From contig JALPQD010000027.1 of the NCBI GenBank assembly GCA_023101885.1, positions 2,981,967 to 3,045,966 on the forward strand: a DNA stretch of 64,000 nt, given 5' to 3'. The DNA comes from Typhlomys cinereus. Its lineage: Eukaryota; Chordata; Mammalia; Rodentia; Platacanthomyidae. The notes under the pieces are model-generated. The model was not told where the DNA came from, ran no database searches, and saw nothing but the letters and a program-made list of their open reading frames with translations. Positions 1 through 14,726 of this stretch are shown piece by piece (positions within the stretch are counted from its first letter, which is position 1; each line of letters begins with the position of its first letter). A program made the translations under genes and the position numbers.

Positions 1-1396
1 AATTTTATACAGGAAGATGGACATTATCATATTCCCTGAAAAATAAAAGCTTGAACACTAAAATATTATTAATGTTTTTAAAAATATACGTCAGATATTT
101 AAAGGCCAGAGCAAGTAATAACAATCACAGTTAACTTGAGTTCTTGGAAGATTGCCTGTTTGAACTGAATCAGAGTGTAAGTTTGAAATATACACCAATG
201 TTTGGGGATATTAATAGAAGACACTATGGTGTGCTTTTCATTAATTTTATGCTGATTTTATATCAAATTGATAGTATATTGAGTGACTGGGATAAATGAA
301 ATATCATTATAACTAATTTCATCCACTTTTTATTACTCAACTTAAAGAGGCTATTAGGAAATTTAAAATTTCACATTAGACTCCCATTGTAATTCTTTTA
401 AAAGGTTGACATTTTCAAAAAATATTTTTAAATTAATGCGATCTACTTTTTTCAACATTTAAGTAAATACACTTCACAGCATTAGAAAAATCAATGTTAC
501 AATTCAATGCCTTAAAGAAGTCCATCTTTCTAAATTAGATTTTTAATAGCCTTGTGGTGGTAAATCATCACTCTAAGTTTGATTCTTTCCCGACTTTTAA
601 GTTTAGGAAGAATGTTCACTGGAATCAAATCTTTCAGGATTGGAATCTATATGACAAATCAAGACAGGAAAGAAAGTATGGAAAAATATTCAAGAGATAG
701 GTCTCAAATTTACAAAGGAATAAAAGAACATAGATTAAGAGAAGATCCGTTAGGAATTTGCCAACTTGAAAATGTAAGTTAAATAGAATAGATGACCAAG
801 AAATGAAGAAAGGAAGGATTATTTGGAAATGAGTTAAAAATATATATGAAAAGATAGGAATCTTTCATTTGTATTGTTCGTGTCATATACTTGCAGATAT
901 AAAGTCAACATAAATATTCATTACCTTAAAAGTTACCACCTATGCACTGAGAGATTAGAGTGTTCTAGACATTGCAGAAGGCAGAGAAACATCACTGAGC
1001 AAAAAAAAAAAAAAAAAAAATAGTGTTTCTTACTTCTATGGGGCTTGCCTATTTGGGGGAAACAAACCATAAATGAACCAAGTACAGACTTCATGAAATA
1101 TCATATGACATTCTATGAAGAAAATGCAATCTAAGACAAATGTGGCAGTTCACAATATAGTGGTCTGGAAAGGTTTCACTGAGTGGAGACGCTTGATTAA
1201 AGGCCTGAAAGAAGCAAAGTGGTGAGATCTTTGATTGTAGAGTTTGAGAGGTAGGCTTAGCCTGACCCGGGAGCCTGTTGCTAGAGTACACTACTGAGCA
1301 GACATTATGCTTATCATATACTGTCAGTGCTTTCTCTTTCATATTGGAGTAATTTCCCTGTCTTTCACTGTGAATGATGTGTCTTTTTTTAAACAG
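1..1396 (+). other. Cacna2d1: Intron (3' part), upstream of first exon in window
   Basis: Non-coding AT-rich sequence ending in the acceptor TTTTTTTAAACAG. The only recognisable content is an old L2 relic at about 935-1290, carrying a 20-base A run at 1001-1020. The first 900 bases show nothing I can name. Confidence 0.85.
935..1290 (-). repeat. LINE-2 3' region relic
   Basis: Read on the plus strand it follows the usual complement of the L2 3' end. A 'tgttctagacattgcag' segment is followed by 'tctatggggcttgcc', then the 'gaaacaaaccataaatga' segment, then 'aaaggcctgaaagaag'. It is heavily diverged and interrupted by a poly-A run. It ends about 100 bp before the exon acceptor. Confidence 0.6.
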
Positions 1397-1501
1397 TATA
1401 ATGTTTCCAGAGCCAACTGTAACAAGATTATCATGCTATTTACTGATGGAGGAGAAGAGAGAGCCCAAGAGATATTTACCAAATACAACAAAGACAAAAA
1501 A
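1397..1501 (+). CDS. Cacna2d1: Cacna2d1 exon: VWA domain, TDGG metal-site loop (~res. 347-381)
   Basis: 35 codons, phase 0 at both ends, acceptor AAACAG and donor GTGAGT. It begins [10 protein letters not shown] and ends YNKDKK. It encodes a core VWA strand and the loop [11 protein letters not shown]. In the VWA fold the TDG loop supplies part of the MIDAS metal site needed for alpha2/delta to promote channel trafficking. N-V-S is the recalled Asn348 glycosylation site. One apparent change from the recalled rat sequence is Thr for Ala in EIFTKYN. Confidence 0.97.
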
Positions 1502-2189
1502 GTGAGTATAATTTAGTGATATTTTAATATTAATATTAAGATCATTTTAAAGGAATACTAGTGAGTAAAGAGAAAATTTTTGTATAAAATTCTAGATTAT
1601 GAAATCATATTATCCCATGGATCATAAAATGTAATATTTTTGTTAGGTACATAAGTATTTTGCTACTAATATATTTGTAATTTAGTTGGGAGTTACAGGT
1701 CCTATCTAATTCTTATAAATAGATACCGAATAAGAGAATGATAATAAGTGAGGAGAGTTTAAACTCACATGAAATTTTGTGTCATTCACTGATATCAGAA
1801 ACTTCAGGTCTTTGCAAACTTTTATATATTTTCCAAAAATAAAATATAAAATAAAATCCTCACAACAAATTGATGCATATTGCTTGATTCAAAAATATTG
1901 AAGACAAATAAATTAATTTGTATAATATTTTTGAAATAAGCTATGACCAAAATGCAAAGAAGACTGAAAATTGGTGTTTGATAATTGGAATACATTTATT
2001 TTAGTGTTTATCTAGTGAAGGAAAGAAGTATTATAGTGAGTGAAAGGTTATCTAACTGAATCTGCTTTCATCCTGTCTCAACAAAAAAAAATAAATAAAT
2101 AAAAGAAAGGAAACATTCTAAATAATCTAACATTTCAATGTTTTCAATGAAACTCCCATATAACAAAATAAGTTGAAAACAAAAATTCA

Positions 2190-2340
2190 GGGGCTGATGC
2201 AATAGCTTAGTGGTTAAGGCATCTGCTCAAATATCTTTGATAATCTAGTGGAGTATGGGAGGGTATAGATGTGACCAAAATGCATTATATACATGTATGA
2301 AATTGCCAACAAGTATGTTAAAAATAAAAAATTAGGGAAA
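2190..2340 (+). mobile_element. Chimeric relic: tRNA-like SINE head joined to L1 3' tail
   Basis: 2190-2230 reads like the 5' head of the rodent tRNA-related SINEs (gggctgatgcaatagcttag, then a ggttaaggc B-region). It passes at about 2231 into the end of an L1 3' UTR (gaccaaaatgcattatatac, atgtatgaaattgcc) and an A-rich tail. No SINE body is present between them. Confidence 0.5.
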
Positions 2341-2657
2341 AAAATCAATGATGAAACAATTTGAAAACACATCTTACATTTCTAAAGAAGATTTAATTTT
2401 GCTAATTGCCCATTATATTAGAAATTGGCTACAGTTCATTGAAAATCCTATAAGAATAGTCAAAGTTCCAGTTTTTACAAAAAATAGAAAAACATTCCTA
2501 AAATTTAAAGAAGCATAAATAGTTCAATCTTGGATGAAAGCAAAAGAGTAATACTTTGTAATCTATTACATAGTTACACTGAAGCAAAATGACATTACTT
2601 TCAAGACCGACATTTATATCAAAAAAAAAATAGGATAGGAACTCAGAAAAATAAGCT

Positions 2658-2658
<1 letters not shown>

Positions 2659-2709
<51 letters not shown>
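2659..2709 (+). repeat. (GT)n microsatellite
   Basis: About 25 uninterrupted GT units. Translated CA/GT frames across it are artefacts. Confidence 0.98.
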
Positions 2710-2710
<1 letters not shown>

Positions 2711-2984
2711 TTGAGTGACCTTCAACAGCAGTTCCATAAATACACACCAGGAAAGGTTATTCTGTGCAGCAAATGCTGGGAAACTTGGTATTCACATGCT
2801 AAAGAATGGTGCAGGTGCAGGACCCTTATCTGATACTGTGCACAAAAGTCAACTAAAAATATACCAAAGATACATATTGATGTCACGTGCATGTATTAAG
2901 ATCATGGAGTGAATTTATGGATGCGACATAAAGTGCAGGAGACAAAAACAACAGTTAATAAGTAAGAATGCTCCAAGCTCTAGA

Positions 2985-3559
2985 TTCTGTAGCGTGAAGG
3001 AAACAATGGACAGAATCAGAAGGAACCTAAAGAATTTTAGAAAATAGTTTCAAAATATGTGTCTGGTTATTGCAACTGATATGTAAAATGGATAGGGAAA
3101 TCCTGTTACCCAGTAAGTTCACTAATATTGCCTACAGAAAAATGCAAATCAAGCTTATGAAGAGTAAGTTATCTGTTAGCAATAGCTTCTATCAAAGAAA
3201 AAAGTGACAAAAGGTTGAAACTGGGTCTTTTTTCCACTGTTTATAAATAGTGAAAATGGAAGAGCCACTATACAGTCAGTACCAAAATTCCTCAAAGAAC
3301 TGCAAATAGAACTACCACAAAATCTAGAAACATTTCTAGGCAATTTTTCAAAAAATTTGAAATTATCTTTGAGAACACACCATGTTCAATGCAATAAAAT
3401 TAAACCAATCTGGACATGAAAACAACCTAAACATTTACTAGCAAATGGATGAAGAGAATGTGGCATAAACATTCTAGAAAACGCTGGTTAGAAAATCCTC
3501 GAAGAATATTAATTCACCAATGATGACACCATGATAGTGAAATAAGCTACACACACACA

Positions 3560-3612
<53 letters not shown>

Positions 3613-3780
3613 CAATATTGCATTTTTCCCACTTACGGTAGGAAACTAAAATAGTCAAATTCATAGGTTCATGGAGTTGCCAGAGGATCAGGAAAGGGGA
3701 ATGGGAAATTAATTATTCAATCCACACAGTATCACTTTGCAAGGTGAAAAAGCAACAGAGAGATGCTGTGCAATGTAACA
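2985..3780 (+). mobile_element. Old L1 ORF2/3' UTR fragment
   Basis: Diverged L1 sense sequence. It contains gaactgcaaatagaactacc, the 'caacctaaacatttactagc' and 'gtggcataaacattctag' segments, then 'agtgaaataagc' and a 3' UTR-like 'ggaaaggggaatggga'. A (CA)n tract has grown at the place where L1 normally reads 'agccagacacaga'. Many indels; not coding. Confidence 0.65.
3549..3610 (+). repeat. (CA)n microsatellite inside L1 relic
   Basis: About 30 CA units with one early T interruption, embedded in the old L1 fragment. Confidence 0.97.
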
Positions 3781-5154
3781 ACTGAATAAGTAATGTATCA
3801 TCTACTTTAAATATGATAACAGAAATCAAGTCTGCTTACTTCAATACAATGAATGTTTTGAAGGGGTAATTACAATTCCTAAAACTGAACTTTTTTAAAC
3901 AATGTCTGAAAACTACTGATTTAACTGTACTTTTCCCTTTGAGCTCTTTTGTGACTTTGTGTGGCATTATGTGGCCATCACATGCTTTGTTTATATTTAT
4001 TTTCTATCTAAATGAGTCAAATCATTCACAGCAGCTTAGGTAGATGTGATGAGATACATCTGGGCAGCTGATGAATGAGACTACAGATAAACAGCACAAT
4101 TTAATGAAGCTGAAAGGTTTGAGAATTAGAACAAAATGTCTGGGTTCTTTTGTGGAATGTGTTGCACTTGGGAGTTAATCTACCTGATTACTGATAGGTT
4201 CAGCTTTAAAACTGAATCCATGTTAATCTCCCCTCACAGCTGTTCCAAATTAAAACACATTCACTTTCTAATCTTTACCTGCAGCACTGCCATTCCTTAG
4301 GGCTCACCCATGTGTACAAGACCTCCTTAAAAATTGTGCCAAAATTAAAATGAACTCCATCATAGAGAGCAAACAAATGGATGAAGGAAAGTGAAAGCAG
4401 ACACACAGTTGAAAGATAGTTTCCAGAACTAGTAAAATTAAATATGGTTGATTTTCTCTAGGATAGAAAAATCTTTAGGGATTTCTTAGCAATATATGCT
4501 TAAGATTACCTTGCCAGGTAGGAAATAATTTTCAGATGCTTCACTTAATTTTCAGAATTAATTTTAAAAGTGCACAATCTAAATTAGTAAAATTAAAATT
4601 TCAAAATCTATAAGTACATATTAAAAGCAGAGTTGTGGCATAATTTTCAAAATAAAGAATGATCAGCTAAAGAAATAATCACTTGACAGTATGCATTTGT
4701 TTACTAATTTTTATTTGAAAGCATTTATGCTTACGTATGATTGAGAACTCTTTCACATGTTACCATCACACTTCGAGTGTGAAATACACACTCTGCTATC
4801 TGTAAGCTACTAAGCCAAATCACAACAGGCTGAAGATGCATTTGAGTTTTATACAGTTAAAGTGAACACTGAGATTTTCTGTTGTGCAACAGTGATGATG
4901 GAGAAAACTTAATTTATAAAGTATTGAATGTCACATAACAGCACCACTGTTTCTAAAAGTTTCTATTTTGGACACTTTTGCACTTTCAACTACTTCTCTG
5001 ATTCCAGCTTTGGAATAAAAATTATGCCTTTGTTTATAAATCCAAATGTATTGTTTATGCCAGAGTTGCTATATTCCTGAAACAATACAGGACTGCCCTT
5101 CCCTCAAGAGAAATGACCAATTTAAACGTCTTATTTTATTCATGGCATGGCATG

Positions 5155-5156
<2 letters not shown>

Positions 5157-5203
<47 letters not shown>

Positions 5204-5206
5204 CGC
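5157..5206 (+). repeat. (GT)n microsatellite
   Basis: About 22 GT units followed by an acgcgcatgtgtgtg variant end. Confidence 0.97.
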
Positions 5207-5598
5207 ATGTGTGTGTATCCCTAGTCTGAGAAAAATTGTTTTTATATCCATTGGCCTTAGAACAAACTTAATGTGGACAGTAGCTTCTCTACAGTAAGAA
5301 AGTTCATCTCAACTCTAGTGTCTTCAGGTTTGGTTTATTTCATGTGTTTTACTGTCTTCCCTTTGATATCTAAGCAAACTGTAGGCAAAATGGAGTGATT
5401 ATTTTAAGCACAAAAAATGCATGTATAATACATAAACTGAATGCATAAAGTTCACTTCAAATAACTTGTAGGCAGAACTTTATCAGTCCCAGTTGGAGCA
5501 GCATATCACTCGTGGCAATAATGTTGTGCAGAAAAAGGCTGGGCTTGCTTCTTTGGCCGCCTTCTGCTGTAAGGTATGCCTCTTGCCTTGCCCTTCCC

Positions 5599-5680
5599 AG
5601 TGGTCTCATTCAGTCCTCCTGGGTTCTTTATCAGCCCTTCTGAGTGGTCTTGGGTCAACCTTTCTGGGTCCTTTATCACT
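5599..5680 (+). repeat. Imperfect 44-bp tandem pair
   Basis: Two neighbouring units start with agtggtct (5599 and 5643) and share tcctgggttctttatca-like ends with several mismatches. Unnamed, low-complexity pyrimidine-rich sequence. Confidence 0.45.
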
Positions 5681-6044
5681 GTGTTGCCACACTTTCTTTC
5701 CTTTGTCCTTTCACTCACCCATTTTTAAATATATTTTTATTCTTTGCCAGTTTCATATGACAGTACAATCAATTTCTGTCAACATAGCAAGTCCATGATT
5801 CCTTCTGCTGCTATTGAAAACTTTCCAGCCAGTTTTCCTCTTACTTTTAAGATCTTTTTATGTATGGGGCCCACTGAGTTTCATTTGGGTTTGCCTTTAA
5901 TAGAATGTGCCTGAGCACTTGCTGAAGCGTGTCTGACATATCAGAGGGTAGAGCACTGAGAAAATACCCCCTGTCCCACAGCCAGGATTAATACTGAACC
6001 CTCATTGTCACTTTTAACTTTATGCTGACTTGCAGTCATCCTTT

Positions 6045-6970
6045 TATGCTGTAAGACAATATTCCTATGAAACTTGGGAGAAAGGAACATATGTTTGGCT
6101 TATGCCAACAGAGGAGATATAATCCATTTATGGGAATTACATTGCGAAGGCATGATAGAAGGCAGAAGGAGGACATTGGTTTAGGTCACTGCAGCCATTA
6201 GGAGGCAGAGAAAGGGAATGAGAGTCAGGGTCAGTCTAACAATTCTCAAGATCCACTGCCTGTCATATGCCTTCTTCTAGCAAGGTTCTGCCTCTTAAAA
6301 GTGCCATAACCTTCCCAAACATTAACACCAGCTAAGTATTCAAACACATGAGCCTGTGGGAAGAGGGCACCCATGATATTCTGTCCCATGGCTTCCCCAG
6401 TTTCATGGGCACTTCATAAATGCAGGCTACATTCAGTCCAACTTTTAAAGTCTCCATAGACTATAGCAGTCCCCAAACAGTAAAAAAGTCCAAAACCTCT
6501 TTTTAAGTTCAGGGCAGTCCTGTATAAAGTCACCTCATATAAAACAAACAGAAAAAGTTGTATACTTCCAACATTCAGGGGTACAAAGTAAACATCCTCA
6601 TTCCAAAAGGGAGAAGGCATGCATCTCTGGGAAAGACTGGCCCAGAAGAAGACCAAAAACTAGCAAGTCTAACTCCAAATACTTTTCTCAGCTTATAAGC
6701 CTTCTGTTGAAATCATTTCAGTTACAAAGGGCTTGTTTTCTACCCGTCCAGTGTAGCTGCCTATGAACATGCTGGAATATAATTCTCTTTCTTGGGCTGA
6801 CTCCTCCTATGGTTTATATTCTCCTTGGCAGATGGCCCACGATAGCTTTGGCATCTCTAACATTTTCACATCTCAAGTACAGTAACAGGCTTTAACTTTA
6901 CATTACAGATTGGTCTCCTAGGTTCATTTCTCAGGGTTTCTGACCCTTGTACACACTGCCTAAAATATAT
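6045..6970 (-). mobile_element. ERVL-MaLR-type LTR with internal-sequence fragment
   Basis: 6045-6420 follows the antisense pattern of rodent MaLR LTRs (start like tgctgtaagacaatattcc, 'tttggcttatgcc', 'ggcatgatagaaggcag', end 'attcaaacacatgag'). It continues into antisense MaLR internal-like sequence (cctcattccaaaagggag near 6595). It is an old, non-coding, interrupted endogenous retroviral relic with no usable reading frame. Family assignment is by recall. Confidence 0.5.
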
Positions 6971-7544
6971 TCCTTATAGAAATCTGATAATGTGAAGGAG
7001 ATTCATTTTACAATTGTTAATAAATGAAAAATACCTCTCTAACATCACGGCATGTATCTATGCTTTGTATTCATATGAAAGATATGCAAGAGAAATATCA
7101 GCTTGGTTCTTCAGGGTGGTGCATGGAAAACCTATGTGAAAAGTCTGTATTGATTTACTTTTTAAACAGCTGTTTTAAGCTATTTACTTGCTTAGACTCA
7201 ACAGATATCAATTTCCTTGCTTCTGTTTCACTCTTGGATACTTCCAATAGGTATAAATTATGTAAACATGATAGCATGTAAGTGATATTGGTTTGTGACT
7301 ATTACAGTTTGTTGCTATATAGAATAGTGTCAGTCAAATTTGCTTATCTAGAGCAGTTACTTTTAGCCACCCTGATTTTTTCTTGGTTCCCGAGAAGCCA
7401 AGGGTCCACCGTGGATTCTGTCAGTATGTCTACAATATTCTAAAATGACTAACAACTCCTAATAACTACACTACCTCTAGTTACCCTTGTAATGAAGACT
7501 TCACATTTAGCATTTTATTGACATCTAGGATACTCACGTGAGTA

Positions 7545-7640
7545 AAGCATCATCTTTATCACCCCATTATGGAAATAAGAAAACCAAGACTTAATGAAAA
7601 TCAGCATCTACTAAGTGGCAAAGAATTTACATATTCTGTA
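7545..7640 (-). repeat. MIR SINE relic
   Basis: The core pattern 'ccccattatggaaataagaaaaccaagact...ctactaagtggcaaag' matches the MIR core (ccccattttacagatgagg ... agtggcagag) with substitutions. Confidence 0.55.
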
Positions 7641-8449
7641 GTGTACATATTTAACAGACCTGAAGAGAATTTCTAGATTGGTCATCTGTCTGCATCTCTC
7701 CGGCTGCCAGCTTTGTAACTGGCTAATCATTGCCTGTCTTGGACCCTTTTTTTCTACACAAAAGGCAGGATTCTGCTCTCAAGGGAATAGACTCCTCACC
7801 TCATTAACCAATCTTTAATAATCTTTAATTATCAAGATGGACACCTTTCAGATCTGGGCCTTTACATGTGAAAGTGAATTGGGACACTTATTTATTGCCT
7901 AATGGTATGAAGCTAGAAATGCCAGCTTTTGAAGTACTCTGAGTTAAATGTTTGTGAACTATAGAAAGCAATGTAGAATTTTCTCCTAAAGCGTTCAGGG
8001 CAGTCTAGTATTTTGATGGGCACTATACCAAATGCACAGAGCAGATTAATAAAACCCATCTCAGACATCATTCTTCTAACATGTTTCTATAGAAGAAGTT
8101 TTTATTTTAGTTTTACTGGCTTCCTTTCTTCCAAGACTCATTTCCATTATTTTTTGGAGATTTGCCTATTGTAAATTAAACTTGAACTCTGGGTAACTGA
8201 TAATCGTTGAGGTGACAGTTTCCAGTAACTGAGTTCTTCTGGGAAACAAATGCTTATGGCACTTATAAAGGCTGACCCTGTGCATTTGGAAAAATTTATA
8301 ATTGAAGAAAAGCATTTTAGACTTCAACAAACAAGGCAGAAAATAAAAAGTGGTTTAGCAGAAGTGAGAACTATAAACTTGTAATGCAGTAGTCTACAAG
8401 AAATACATAAGTAATGTATTTGTTTTACTAGTTATTTTTTATGTTACAC

Positions 8450-8515
8450 AATGCTTGGAATTGAATGCAAGATGAATATATGTTAGCCATGAGTTATACC
8501 ACTTAGCTCAGTATT
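8450..8515 (-). repeat. ID/B4-like SINE relic
   Basis: The antisense tRNA-head pattern 'gcttggaattgaatgcaaga ... accacttagctcag' resembles the complement of an ID head (ggggattgaaccc ... ctaccactgagct). Heavily diverged. Confidence 0.4.
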
Positions 8516-9364
8516 GTATTTTAAACAGTTAAATTGCTGTTAATTGTTTTCTTGAATCAAGTAGTATAGAATAGTTATCAACTTTGAATTATTAGAATCA
8601 TAGTGTTCTGTTCAAAGAAAATTAAACAGCTGGAGGTAACTTATTTTAATTTACAAAGTATAAAGGCCTATTCAACTTGTTTATGTTTACTCAAGTTCCC
8701 CCCATTACTACTGTTTTAATGAATGTATTCATATACCTAAGTTTGAGTTAATGAGATATTTATTTATGTTCTCTAGGGATAAAACAACACATAAGTGATA
8801 CAAGTATATTTTATATCCTTATTTATTGCCTGAAAAATATTAAACTCCAGAAATAATATCTGCATATACCTGCATAATATAAAATAAAAATGTTAGAAGT
8901 TCATCATAGTTCATCATAGAAGTCTTATGGAACAGCTCAAGTGATGAAGCGCAGGATGAATGCTAGTGGCCTTTTGCCTAGGCTCTTTTCCAGTTGAAAT
9001 AAACCTATTTGTGTGTCATATGATAGAGAATTGTCTCTTCTGTTCCTCTGGAAATAAAGACCACTCATTTAACTATTGGTTCTCTTTTAATTTTGAAATA
9101 TTTTTACTTAAGTGTCAGACGTTATTATAGATGTTAGTTTGTACAGTCTTGGAGCCGTTTAATCATATCTAATGTTTATCCAGTGTTCTTTTCCCACATT
9201 ATTTCTGGACTCCAAAATTATGAAAAATATTTTGAAGCCCTCTTGGATTGTGTATGTCTCAAATGTGACCTGTATGAAAATTTCACAGAAACGACTAATT
9301 TGAAACAAGACCCTTTTCGCAATTACATTCATCCAGCAAGTACACAAGCCCATGCTATCAAAGG

Positions 9365-9535
9365 CACCCAGAAGAAAGACCACAACATGAAAATAAGAGG
9401 GAGATTGGCAGGGAAGAAGGGTTGCAGTGGGAAGAAGAATGTGGATGGGGTTGGAGATTAAGGTAGTAAAATATCATAAACTCATTGTATCTGTGTATGA
9501 AACTCTAAAAGAATATCTTTTTTAAATTAAAGTGA
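9365..9535 (+). mobile_element. L1 3' end fragment
   Basis: Purine-rich 'agagggagattggcagggaa' followed by 'ggatggggttggagattaag', 'ctgtgtatgaaactctaaaa' and an AT-rich end, as in rodent L1 3' tails. Confidence 0.5.
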
Positions 9536-10196
9536 GAAACTTTAAGTACGACAAGCAATGGAGTTTGTGGTTTGAGCATCTTGACTCTTCAGGGTTAGTT
9601 CCTTGACTGTTCCACAGGGTGGCAGTAATGAAGTACAGAATAGCACTGAAACCACAGAAAAGTCCACATGGAAAGTTGTGTACATAGAATTCCACTATGT
9701 TGCACCCAGTCATTATTTAAAAATATATGCCTTGGTGTAGATAAAGATTTTGATCAGGGTTGAGCATTCCAGGGTCGCTGATATTCTGCACTCTGGCCAG
9801 TTGTTATTGTCTGTCTCAATAATCTTCCATTGTACAGGGTGCATCTTGGTTGAATTTTGAGAGCTTTTCTTATCTGAGGGTTAAATAAAAAGCATTTAGA
9901 TGGTAGTTTACTATCAAGATTTTTGTAGTTAACACTAAGACATCTGCTCCTATCTAGTGTCTATTTTATTCCTATCTGCTGTGAGTTGGATAGGTTTTCA
10001 GTAGCAGACATGACAATGAGAAGGGATTTCAAGCTCCTTCAGAGAGTAATTGGTTACCTATAGATCTTTTATACTGTGGACATGGCAGGACTGAAGAGGG
10101 GAATGGATGTAGAGGGGATTGGAACAGTGACATAAATCCACTTTGTTTGTATTTGAAAAATTATGAATTAGAAAGAAATGTGTAATGCTGATGTTT

Positions 10197-10220
10197 TTAT
10201 TATTATTATTATTTATTCAG

Positions 10221-10263
<43 letters not shown>

Positions 10264-10474
10264 ACCATAGGCAAATTCAGGAACCACCATGGACCACCTC
10301 CACCTCCTCCTTGTTTACTTTGCCCAGGAATTCACAGGCTCTGCCCTACCAGGACCAGAAACGCAGGCCGCCCCTGCTTCCGCCTGGCGTCTATACGTGG
10401 GGTCTAGGATCCGAACTCAGAACCTTCCGCCTGCAAGGCAGAGGCTTAACCCCTGAACCACCTGTCCAGCCCCA
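10197..10474 (-). mobile_element. B2-like SINE, group 1, with target-site duplication
   Basis: Full-length element read on the minus strand: gggctggacaggtggttcag head, ggttaagcctctgcc, a body with acgtatagacgccaggcgg, CA repeat and (TAA)n tail. Direct repeats TGTAATGCTGATGTTT flank it at 10181-10196 and 10475-10490, perfect over 16 bp, which shows retrotransposition. The (GT)n at 10222-10260 is its own CA tail. Confidence 0.9.
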
Positions 10475-11784
10475 TGTAATGCTGATGTTTATAAAATAAA
10501 AAAGTCTTTCTACATACTTAGGTAAAATGTATGCAGCAAAGACAAGTGATATGTTACCCAGAAGTGAAATAATTTCCATAGCGATGTTCATCATAATATG
10601 AACAATGTATATAAGTGCTGTAAGCAGATCCTAAACATTAAGAAACAAACTTTTACTCAACAAAGTATATATTTATAAAAATTTAAAATATCTAAGTTAA
10701 TTATTGAGATTTAACAAGCTCTTAAACATATGTATATCATCATAAACCTAAGAGAAAATTAAACATCTTAGATATATTAGATTTTGTTAATAGTATTATG
10801 ATAGTAAGTACATTTCATAAATTTAAAGAGGTCGGCTTTGTAGATCTTGATATTTTTAATAACTACCAGGAGAAAATTTTTAGAAAATATATAGCATGAT
10901 TATAGATGTCTGCAGTCAGAAAATGAAAATTGAAAATAAGGCTCAAATTAAACATTTATAATTTGAAAACTATCCAACCAGTTAGCCAAGTGGCAGGTAA
11001 GATAAGGAGTCTTGAGGTGAAGAGAAATTCAGGGTATTTAAAAACTGAAATTAAATGTGACAGTATGTGCACCTCAACTTCCTTAATTTTGGCAGCATCT
11101 GAAGGCCCCATGTGGGCCAGCTGATGAAAGCTAGGTGAAACCTTTATATTAAAACAAATAAGGTAGTACAAGGTAACACAACCATTTTTATTGTTCTTTT
11201 TTAAGTTATGTTTATTTGAATAGGTGAAAGGATAACATCAGTCACAATGATCACATACTACGGCTCTAACTGTACACTACAGGTTATTAGAAATGCTTGG
11301 TTTCCAGAAACAGAGATACAATTCACTTTGTCTTGGTCATTGAGTTCCTTACACTGAAAAGAATACTGTGGAGAGTATTTTGCCATAGCCCTATTGTGGA
11401 AACAGGAAGGACTAGACACACTATGCTGAAGTTCACACATAAAGCATGCTTTCAAGTGTCAGTTACCCAAGGACACATGCAAGTACTTCCTGCAGCCTCT
11501 GGGTATTTTCCCGTTTAATTCTATGTGCAGATTCCTTTTGTTATACCACTTAAATTGAGTTATTATTAAGTAAGGTAATCAACCAACTTATAAAAACATT
11601 TCCATTAGGAGCAAGCTCAATTGTGTGAGTAGTAACATGCCTTTCACAGACAGCCCCCTAAATGATCCCACTGAAACAAAGAAAATGAACCCACTGTATT
11701 TCATGAAAGGGAAAGGGAGTAGAGGGAGAAAAGGAGTGTGAACCACCTTCTTGATCTCATCATTTGACTTCATATTAAAACTCA

Positions 11785-12060
11785 GTGTCACCCATCATGG
11801 GCCAAGGCTTGCAATCTGGAGGCTGATGCAGGAGGATGGCAAAATCAGGCAACCTGAGCTCCAAAGCATTATCCTCTCTCCAAATGAAATAAAACAAAGC
11901 AGACACAGATGTGTCCACCAAATGACCTCATTCATTACTAGCTGAGGTAAACCTGGATGAGGTAAACTCCAGGGTGGCTCAGATTGAACAGTGGAATAGC
12001 AGTAGTCCTTGGGGCTAGAGGTTGCTAGCAGGTATGTAGCCCAGATCAAGAAAAGAAGAG
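11785..12060 (+). repeat. B1-like SINE relic and unresolved repeat
   Basis: 'aatctggaggctgatgcagg...aggatggcaaaatcaggc' resembles a B1 core (gaggcagaggcagg). The following 150 bp are not assigned. Confidence 0.35.
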
Positions 12061-12194
12061 CAATCCAGGTGAGGATGTCACCGGAGATTTGCATTCCGGA
12101 ATCATATGCAAAGCTTTCAAATAGATGAAGCAATTGTAAAATGTCTATTCAATGCCTGCAGTTTGGACATAACATACTGAGTTTGTACTACAAA

Positions 12195-12350
12195 CCCTTA
12201 TGTAAAAGTAAAGCGATGTCTGAAATCCCAGCTTGGGGTTGTGGAAACAAGAGAATTCCTGTGGTTTGCTGACTGTATGAGCTCTAAGTCAGTAAGAGAC
12301 TCTGTCTCAAATTATTAGGTGGAGAATGATTGGCAAAAACATTTCTATTC
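12195..12350 (+). repeat. RSINE1/B4-like relic
   Basis: 'aatcccagcttggggttgtg', 'aagagaattcctgtgg', 'agtaagagactctgtctcaa' and 'taggtggagaatgattgg' follow the 3' half of RSINE1/B4 elements. Confidence 0.55.
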
Positions 12351-12566
12351 CAAAAGCCAATTTATAGTAGTATATGTGTATCTTAAATATGTCCATGGGG
12401 TTGAAGGAGCAAAACTGTCAAAACTATACTTGCATAAAGTACCTGAAAGGAAACTGAGCTCTGGAAAATGTTTTCATTGTCATTGTCACATGCCTGTGAT
12501 ACAGGGAGATATTTTTGCAAGAAATGCATATATAGATGAGAGGTTTTAACCATGTAGGATTGGTAG

Positions 12567-13442
<876 letters not shown>

Positions 13443-13492
13443 GTTATTATTATGAAATTCCTTCCATTGGTGCAATAAGAATTAATACTCAG
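13443..13492 (+). CDS. Cacna2d1: Cacna2d1 exon: VWA C-terminal helix (~res. 408-424)
   Basis: 50 nt completing the split Gly codon, ending in phase 0 at CAG before GTATTG. Encodes GYYYEIPSIGAIRINTQ, the last part of the VWA domain and its link to the Cache region. The donor lacks the usual A at +4 and G at +5. Confidence 0.96.

Positions 13493-14726
<1,234 letters not shown>

Noticed and set aside
2498..2737. His/Thr-repeat and Val/Cys-repeat proteins here and at other CA/GT tracts
   Set aside because: Pure translations of dinucleotide microsatellites.
5599..5680. Coding tandem repeat
   Set aside because: Only two imperfect units, no support for a protein.
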